A program made the position numbers and the translations under genes. A stretch of DNA of 64,000 nucleotides from Diphasiastrum complanatum. Lineage: Eukaryota > Streptophyta > Lycopodiopsida > Lycopodiales > Lycopodiaceae. The stretch covers positions 38,342,036 to 38,406,035 of the forward strand of contig CM055106.1 of assembly GCA_029204225.1 (NCBI GenBank). The letters are read 5' to 3'. Of the stretch, positions 50,201-60,000 are shown piece after piece. Below the pieces are notes generated by a model. The model ran no database searches and was not told where the DNA came from. It saw only the letters and a list, made by a program, of their open reading frames with translations. Position 1 is the stretch's first letter. Each line of letters begins with the position of its first letter.

Positions 50201-53200
50201 ACTATCGGACTCTTATAATTGGGCACGTTATCACGAAGTTGTATGGCATTATTCTTCAGTCAGTTGTGAGTACTGAGTCAGAGACCAAGAGATTGCATGC
50301 TATGGGCCAAGCTGGGTTTAGAGCTCATTATTCTACTACAAATCATATCTTTACTCTCAGAGCCATTATTATTGAGGAAGCTCAGCACCGACGAGAGCGA
50401 GTTTATCGCTGCTTCATTGACTTCTAGAAAGCCTTCGACTTTGTCCCACGTTCCTTACTTGGCACCGGCGAGAGCGAGTTTATCGCTGCTTTGTTGACTT
50501 CTAGAAAGCCTTCGACTCTGTCCCACGCTCCTTACTCATCCAGCGGATAAGGAGACCTTGGTTTTTCTGATGACACAGTCCTAGCAGTGGTGGCACTCTA
50601 TGAGAGAGTATTGGGATGTTTCCGAAGTGACAGAGGTATCTCAAAGCAAATCATGAGCACTATTGGGGTGAAGCAGGGATGTTCCCTCTCCCCTACACTT
50701 TTTGGCTTATATATTGATGAGTTAGAGAGCAGTGTGGTGGTTCTAGACTTGGTGACATCTTGATCGCTATTCTTCTTTATGCAGATGATGTGGTTCTACT
50801 TTCACCTACTAGAGAGGGGTTACAGAGATAGATTGATTGTCTTCATGATTTTTGTTCCAGATGGGGCCTAGGGGTGAACATTGTGAAGACCAAGGTGATG
50901 GTCTTCAACACTTCCAGGAGCTTTATGTTGAGACAGGAGCTTCTTTTTGACAACCGGCCGTTAGAGATTGTCCCTTCCTACACTTACTTGGGCACCCTTT
51001 TTACGGGTCCTATATTTAGTATGAGACAGGCAGCCTCTAGTAGGCTTCGGAAAGGCCATGCTTCCCAGGCCCAGTTGGAGAGATTTGCTTCCGTAAGTCT
51101 ATTCGAGATGCCTCGAGTAAGTGTCGGCTTTTTGACACCATTGTTTCTCCTACAGCCCTATATGCATCAGCTACATGGTGCACGGGCTCTACCTCATCTG
51201 ACTGGGCCAGTATCTCACGGCTACAGATCACTATGCTTTCACGCATGATTCAGGATGATCAGAAGTGCCTTATCAAAGACAATCGAATCATCAAGTTTGT
51301 GCAGCTTCTGATAGTACAAAGAGCAGAATGTGGCATGAAAGGGACATCTGAACTATAAAAGCTTACAGATTCTAAAAGACAATAATATGGTAATAGGATT
51401 ACCTAATATTGTATCTTCGGAAAAAATCTGTGAAGGATGTGTTATGGGCAAGCATCATCGTATGCAGTTTCCTAAGGATGGAGCATATAGAGCCAAGGAG
51501 ATCTTGGAGCTTGTTCATACAGACTTATGTGGTCCCATGCAGACCGAGTCTATAGGGAGAGCATCCTACTTCATGGTATTTGTGGATGATTTTTCCAGGA
51601 AAGAATGGATATACTTGTTTAAGTATAAGAGTCAAGCTTTTAAATTCTTTACTCAGTTCAAATCACTTGTTGAGAAGCAAACAGGAAAGCAAATCAAGAT
51701 TCTACGTTCAGATAAGGGAGGTGAGTTCATATCTACAGAGTTCCAGGAATTCTGCAAAGAACATGGAATCAAGAAACAATTTGCTTCGACTGATACACCA
51801 CAGCATAATGGAGTAGCCGAGAGAAAGAACATGTCTATTGTGGAGAGTGCTCAAAGCATGCTACAAGGTAAGAACCTCAAGAATCATTTGTGGGGTGAAG
51901 CAGTGAGTACAGCAGTTTACTTACTTAACAGAAGTCCTACAAAAGCTGTTCTAAATCGAACTCCAGAAGGAGCTTTCACAGGTATAAAACCTAAAGTGGA
52001 TCATCTACGAGTTGTTGGTTGTATTGCATATGCTCATATTCCTAAAGATAAGCGTCGAAAACTTGATTCAAAGGCAGTCAATTGTTTATTCCTTGGTTAT
52101 GATGAGCAAGAGAAGGCATATCGCCTTATAATCTTATTAGTAAGAAGGTGATTATGAGCAGGGATGTTGTGTTTGAAGAAAGTGAGTCTTCTAACCTAGA
52201 AGAACATGAGGAGGATGTATTCTCTCCTACATAAATTTTCTCCTGCATAAAAAACTCCTATCACAGATGATATTCAAGAAGATACAGGTCCATTTGATAC
52301 AGCTTCTACACAAATTGTACCAAGGATGAGTACACAGGTGGATCTTGGTAAACGAAAGGAAAGGTCAAGAGTATTTGATACTTATTCTCCTTCTACATCA
52401 CCTAAAAAGAAGTTACCAAGATGGTATTTTGAGACTATAAAAGGTAGTCAAATGTTGGATGAGGGAGAATCGAGTCAACAAGGAGCTAAGAGATTGACAT
52501 GTTCAAGTGTCAACTATTGTGAAGATGGTGAAGAAACGCATTATGTGTTTATGGCTTCAGTGTTGGATTCTAAGGATCCTTTATTTTATGAAGATGCTGC
52601 AAAGGAACAAGTTTGGAAGACTGCTATGGATGAGGAGTACAGTTCTATTATGAAACGAGACATGGAATCTTGTTGTACTTCCAGCAGGTTGCAAGTGGAT
52701 TTATAGAACCAAGTTTAAGTCTGATGGTTCTATAGATAAGGATAAAGCTGGTTGATCTACTAAAACACCAATGATCAAGTTGCAGATATCTTCACAAAAG
52801 GACTTGGTCATGAAAATCAGGACACGCCTAGGTCTTATTGATAATCAATTATCCATTAAGGGGGAGTGTTAGGAATTAATGGTTAATTAATTAATTGTAG
52901 AGGCCAGCCTGCGTGCTAGAAGGCCTATTTCTATTTTTAGTATAGGTACTATCTATTTTTAGTATAGGTACCTAAGTTAGTACCAATTTTGCTAGCTTCA
53001 TTATCAATTTAATTCAGATCATCTCAGATCATTGCTCTTGTGAATCATCTTCTTCCTCTTGTGTTTGGTGTTTTGTGAGTACTAATAAGATTAGTCTACT
53101 CCTAGTTTGAGAATCACTCAGATTCTATCAGGCCTAGAGCATGTAAAACACAACTCTAGACAAGAACTTAGCAAAGGCTTGTAGGATCTGGGATCTTCGA

Positions 53201-53764
53201 AGCCCACAAGTTGCCTTGAGACTTAAAAGATCACATGCATTGAACATGCATCAACATGCAAGACATGTATGTGACATGCATGCAAAACTGAAGATCATGC
53301 AGGAGTTCTAGAACATCTTAGGAGTATCTTAGATCCAACCTGCACTGAAAACTGATGTCAGATAAAATCAGAAATCAGCCTTGAAAATAGGCACAAATCT
53401 GATTTGAAAATTTGTTTAGATCTCCAAATCAGCACCGAATTTGATGTGAATACACCCGATGGAAACCTCGGGACGCCCCGAGTAAGTGTCAGTTATTTGA
53501 TCCTTTTGCCTCCCCCATTGCATTGTATGCTGCAAAGACATGGTGCCCAAGGCTCACGTCTGCTAATTGGGCCAGTATCTCATCCGACCCCTGGATGCTG
53601 GGTCGGACGCGTCCCATTTTTTTAAAAAAAAATTTCTAGACGCATCCAGCATCCGGGCCTTGGACGCGTTTTTTAATTTTTTTTTTTTTTTAAAAAACCA
53701 GAAGGGCGCGCGGGCAGCGGAACAGTCCGCAGAAGCCCGAGAAGCTGAGAGAGAGAAAGAGGGC

Positions 53765-53798
<34 letters not shown>

Positions 53799-53977
53799 GT
53801 GAGTGAGGGAGAGAGAGAGAGAGTGTGTGCATTTGGGTGGGTTATGGCGTGTGTGTGTGTGATGATTTCTGTGTGTGTGTGTGTGTGTGGGTTAGTTGAT
53901 TTGTGTATGCATCTGTGTGTGTGGTGATTTGTGTGAGAGAGAGAGGAAGAGACAGAGAGTGTGAGAGAGAGAGAGGA

Positions 53978-54013
<36 letters not shown>

Positions 54014-54054
54014 CACGCGTGTACGAGACCTGCATGCTTGGGTTTGGGGTTTAG

Positions 54055-54090
<36 letters not shown>

Positions 54091-57000
54091 GAAAGTAAGT
54101 TGTTGAAGTTCATCCGAGGAGCGCATCGTTACCTGTATTTATATAGTAGTATTATACATAGATTCGTCAGGGAGAGAGAGATAGCGAGGGCACGAGTCAG
54201 AGTTTTGGAGACTCAAAAAATATAAATTGTTGCTCTTTCATGTCCGATTCTGTAAATATCAAACATGGGAGGCATGAGCAGTGGTTAGGTTTGTTGCAAA
54301 TTTTTTTGGGTACCATTTTCCTATTTTTTAACAGGAGGGGGGCAGGTGGGTGCCAGACACCCTTTGATAATTAATTCCGGGGGGGGGGGGGTAGGGGTCA
54401 TAAATTGTTTTTATCTCTTTTCTAGATGTGGGACAGTGAGGGCAGGGGCCTGTATTTTTTTTTTTGAAAAAAAAAATTGAAAAATGGCGGACACATCCGG
54501 ACCCGGACGCACCCCTGAGGCGTCCGCATCCAGGGTCCGCTTCCTTAGATCTAGATACGCCTTTAGGGACATAGCCTTGGTTCGGAGATGAATGTGTTGT
54601 AGCCACATGCCACTTTCCTCCTAAGACCTCCTCATATGTCCCACCTCCCCCAATGCTACTATTTCTTCAAATATCATTTCTTATTCTGAGCATGGACAGG
54701 TTTTGCTCCGTGGACACTTTAATGCCAAGACTTTAGGGACACAAATGGAAAACATAATGTAGAGGTTGACCCCCTACACATGCATGCACTTGATGTTGAG
54801 GAGCTTGGAATTCAGAAAGTATCAACTGATAGAGATGGTCTAGTTACAAGATATATGGTGAGCATTCTAGGAGAGTCACAAGAGCTGGCCATATACAATG
54901 GCCTTTCCAAGTGGTCTTCATCAAATGATTTCACTCCATCCCCACAATGGCAATCATAGCATAGTTGACCACCTCACGGGTTCACAATCCTTCATTCCAT
55001 ACACCTCCGATTTCACAGTCTCTCCTAACAAACATCTCTGATTTCACAGTCTCTCCTATCTCTTAGCAGTGTGTGTTAGAAATTAATGTTTATTTGCACC
55101 CCTAAATGTTGGGGCGCACTAGTTCTAGCATAGAACTTGGTTTTATTACTTAGTAATTCATTATGGGTCTTTACCCAAAATAGGTAGCAATCATAGTACA
55201 CAACTTTTTGCCTTTAGCTTTTGCTTCTTGCTTTTGGCTTTTCACAAGCTATAGAGAAAGTATTTAAGTAGGCTGGCGCCCCACCATAGATTCATTCCAT
55301 TCTATAGAGCTTTGCCCATCCTCTATAATCAGAGTTCTCGTAATCTCTTATGTTGGTCTTGGTGTGTGTGGGTGCTAGTATGATTAGTTAACTCCTATCT
55401 AGAATTTGTAATCAAATTTTGACATGGTATCAGAGCAGGCTTGAGAGAGAGAGAGAGAATTTGTTTGCAGGGTTGCACCCAGATTTTTGGAGGAGCTGAA
55501 GCTGCATGTGGAGTTGACGTCTTCAGGAGGACAAACGAATCTTCTAGAAAAAGATTTACAGGCTGTATCCCTAGCTGGATCGCTGAACCTGATCACTGCA
55601 GACTGATCGCTGGCTGACAGATGTAACGGATCGCTGCCCAAATCTGTTCACTGAGCTAGATCAAATGTACTTCTCTGTTCACTGGCTGCAGGGTTGTATG
55701 CTGCAGATCTGTCTGCGGGAGACCTCATCACTGCTACTGATTAAATCGCTGGCTGCTGGGAAATCTGATCGCTGAACCGGATCAGTTCTACAGTGCTGAT
55801 CGCTGCCTGAAACTGTTCAGTCGCTGATAGAGATTGCTGACAGATCGCTGGCTGGCTGGCTGCCTAAGAACTTTCGCTGCCAGACCTACAGTTCGCTGGA
55901 TAGCTACTGTTGAATCACTGCCATCAGAGTTGTGTTCAGATCTGAAGCTATTTGCTGGAAGAGGAAGTGACCTAAACTGTTTGTTGATTGAGCGAGATAC
56001 TGATTGGTGGAAATTCAAGTTGTTGAGAGTTGCTAAAGGTCATTATTATGGCAGGGTTGAGTGATGTTGTGTTGCCGGAGTCTAGCAAGCTAGATGGTAC
56101 AAACTACAGCATATGGAAGTTCAAGATGTAGACTATTCTCCAGGATCGAGAATATTAAACAAATACTCTTTAAGACTTGTTTAGAAGTCGATATTGGACA
56201 ATTTCTAACCACCTTAACTTGAAGAATAAAGTGTAGAAATTTACCTAAGGGACCCAAACAACACACTCATAAAAACTTACCAACATCAAATCATAAAACT
56301 TCTAACTATGTAAGAAGCTAAAAAAAATTAGCACTTGCCTTTTCAGACCTGGCTGGGGGTGGCTGCAATGGTATCACAAGATTTAATGGAGGCCCTACAG
56401 GCTTCTCCTTTGGTTTTCGCTCAGATTGCTGCTCTTCTTCTGAATCATATCGATCCTCTTCATCCATTACCACATCCTGTGGTCGTACACCTCCATGATC
56501 ACTGGCATCGTTATCTGAATGTGCTCGCTGCATAATAAGAATTTGATTCCAAGAAAACCTTTATCAAATACATTGCTCACTTGAACAATTTGTGCGAACA
56601 AAATAAAATGTGAAAAGCAAGAAAGGCTAAAGGTTTAGCTTGTCAAAACACCACCATCAACCTAGTTGGAGGAATACAAATATGGGATAACATAAAGCTT
56701 AAATCCAACAAAATCGTGCAGTCCATAACGATATACTCTTACTTCTGACATGGGTTGTGGGCTTGGCTCATGGCGAACATGACCTTCCACTTCTTCATCT
56801 TCTTCTGAATCACCAAAAACTTCACGAATCCCAACAGCTCCAACAGTTTGTTGGTCATTTCCTCCACTAATCATTTATAAAACCAATATTAGTAAGACAA
56901 AAATCAACAAAAATAAAAAAAAAAGCAAAGTGTTAACCAAACCGCATGCACATTCTAGCCCTAGCTACATATCATAAAAACAAGCTTTTCCCAATTGCTC

Positions 57001-60000
57001 TCTACTTCGATACAATCAAAGTCTGAGAACCTACAATAATCCCAAAAATTAATCTTTACACGTGAATGTTAGCCTCTTATAAAGCAACTTAAAATATTCA
57101 AATCTGTACTATGAAGCTGAAATATTCACAATGTTTACAAGTGCCTCAATAAAGTGCAACTTACTTGACCAACCTTTTTATCTAATAAGATTTTCCTCCT
57201 TGTCATTGCCCATCCCATCCAAAACAACAGCCATACATTTGAATGCCAAAACTACTAGTCTAAACATCAAAGCTCTTTATGCAATAGGCTCATGCACCAA
57301 AACTGAAAAGCAATATAACATATGCAAAAGAAGAGAGGGAATGTACTTGCACCTCAACCCATATGTTCAAATTAACAGGTGAGAAAATACATTGCAACAC
57401 CACTTTGGGCCTTATCAATCATCATTACAGCCCCCTCAAATGAAAAACTTAGTTGTATCAAAATGCGTTTTGGACCCCCAAGGATCTCATTTTAATATGG
57501 CATTGTTCCATACTTCGGAATGTCGTATAGAATGATGCAAAAGGACCAGATTTTTTTGAAGGCATGGCCATGTTAGGGCTGAAGCTACATGTAAGTTGGT
57601 TCATGCAGCTGCAAAACAAAGTGGAAGGGTCAACTCATAGGAAAAGGAAAAATGAAACAATAAGATAGTGAGGGAGATGGTAGGAGAAGGAAATCAGCGA
57701 TCATGGTGTAGCTGCAGAAGCGGCTACCAAAGTAGTAACTAAGTGTCATACCAAGGACTATACCAATTAAAAGATTGCACCTATGCAATGTCTATACATC
57801 TCCAACGGAGAGGCTTCAAAAAGTAGATGGGCTGAACTATTGCATGAAATCTAGTGATGTACAAAAAAAATTTTAAATGTGTTATAAAAGTCAAAAGAGA
57901 GGAAGTAAGAGAAAACCCCTAACTCATGTCTACTTAACCCTAGACTAAGAGGTTGTAAAGTGCACAGAAGTGCTTACAATAAGGACAACGATGTAGATTA
58001 TATTAATCTTCAAAAAGGAACCAAACAAGCACCAGAAAGATGAGTTCCAAAAAGCTGATGAAAACTAAAAAATCATAAAATAAACTTCTACATATCAAAG
58101 TAGTACATAAAAGAAGGCTATTGAAGTTGGTGGACATTGGAAAATCAGTATGTCAACTTCTAGACATCAAAATCAAGAGTTACGAGTGGAAATAGAGGCC
58201 TCTGCAAGAAACCAGGTGATCAACAAATTGCCTCGAAGGAAACAAAAAAGATTTGAGTGGCAAAGTTTTCAGAAACCTAGCAAAAGTGTGAACTTGGATG
58301 CCCATACAACTTGCTACTTTAAAACTAAAAAATCTTACATATTCGTGGGCACCCAAGAGGAGTCTAAAGATCTAGGCAAATTGATAATTCGAAAATTGTA
58401 GAAGAAAAAAGCAAGAGATAGCCATTAGGGTTTTTCTCCTCAAGACCAACAAAGAAACTAATTGTGGATGAAATCTCTAGCAGCTAGTGAGCCCAGCAAA
58501 AAGCAGTTTGAAGCTGATGATAAGTAGCATTTTGTCCCTACTCAAAAAGCGCTCTAATACCAAGTTCCAACCAAGATGACACATGACACAGAGAACATCT
58601 ATAGTCTACAAAATATGAAAAGATATGAACATGGACTGAAGTTAACATTCTAACTAAATTCCAAACTACTTTGTTGCTAAGAAGCTACTACTTAAGCAAA
58701 TCAACCCTCAGCAATGAGGTCCCATACACATTTATACCATCTAACAGCCTAGAGTTTGTGAGTTAGGTTTGGGGCCTAAGAATGAACGTCTTGACAGATA
58801 ATAAATAGCCCTCGGGCCCAAAGTATATGGTCTAACTGGCAAATAATAAATAGCATTGCAGACCCAAGGTCCATATAGATATCACCATAGACTAAAGTTT
58901 ATCAATAGCTCATCCTTGTCAACAACAACACTTGCCCATATCTCCTTGAAAGTTTAAGTTCCATATCTTGTAATCTATATTTGTTTTCAAAAGACAAGCC
59001 TCTCAACTAACCACAAGCTTTGAAGCAAGCTTGGTCTTAAGCAATGGGGCATGAAGATTGACAAGAAAGATATTCTACATGAATATCAACCATAATTTAC
59101 ACCTAATAGTAAAGAAAATCGATCGCATAATAAGCAGCAATAGGTATTATGTCAATGAAGTTTCTGCCATGAAGATTAAGGTTAATCTGCAGACTTCAAT
59201 AAAATGAAAAAAAATGTATCGACTTTAAACAAAAATACACATGATATGCACCATTGGGAACAAAGAAAAGGTACTAATAATAACATAGAGTAAAGAAAAA
59301 CCTCGGTTCCCTGCTGGCATTTCCTTCTTCATCATTATCCTCCTCCATGTCCTGAGCTCGTTCATAGTGTTCAGAACCATTAACACTCGCTTCTCCTCCA
59401 TCCTCACTTGCCTCACCTCTCTCTTCAGTCCCCTCCTCCCTTTCTTCACTCTCTGGTTCTGCCTCATGATCTGCATCTCTTTTCTCAACACTGCTCTCTC
59501 TTCCTTCATCACTATCTTCACCTCCCTCATAACTTGCTTCTCCACCTTTCTCTACACTGCCCTCTCCTCCGCCCTCGTCGCTTCCTTCCCCTCCGACACC
59601 GCCTACCTCAAAACTTGCTTCTTCCCCGCCATCATCACTCGCTTCACCTCCCACGGCTTGTCCCATGTAACGCCGTTGATTGACCTCACCTCCACCATCA
59701 CTATAGCCTTGTTCACCTTCACTTTCTTCTCTTTCTATTTCACTCTCCCTTTCACCTTCACTTTCAGCTTCGCCTTCAGGTACAGCTTCTGCCTCCTCAT
59801 CCTGCCATTGAAAAAATATTAACCAGCATAAGCTGTCTGTAACAATATTCTGCAAACGCCAGACATGCAAAATCTAGAAAAACTGCAAAGTTATCTGAAG
59901 AAGGCAGCACTGATTTTTGTAGTACTAAACACTACACAGGACCCTCTTGAAGGACAAACAGAGTGCTAAATAAAGCACATCAGCACGATCTTTGTTTTTT

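Larger units (their letters stand above)
55074..56165 (+). mobile_element. Truncated Copia: 5' LTR, leader, gag N-terminus
   Basis: After the primer site comes a 610-bp leader rich in GATCGCTG motifs, then gag from 56049: [27 protein letters not shown], stop. The family motif [13 protein letters not shown] matches Copia gag (DUF4219). The element breaks off about 175 bp before LEO1 exon 4. Confidence 0.88.
43143..56338 (-). other. LEO1: LEO1 intron 4 (13,196 bp), GC-AG, nested transposons
   Basis: Donor AAG|GCAAGT, acceptor ATGCAG. Holds LINE fragments, a chromovirus, a second LINE, a Copia with 3' LTR, a possible TIR element and a truncated Copia. The join restores ..[18 protein letters not shown].. 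as in LEO1 orthologues. Confidence 0.9.

Noticed and set aside
53690-54016. Minus-strand His/Thr/Ser repeat frame
   Set aside because: Translation of the GA/GT microsatellite.
59367-59822. Long plus-strand frame (151 codons) and an overlapping 91-codon frame
   Set aside because: They lie opposite LEO1 exon 2; the Ser/Phe/Leu-rich composition is the complement of GAA/GAG/GGA codons.
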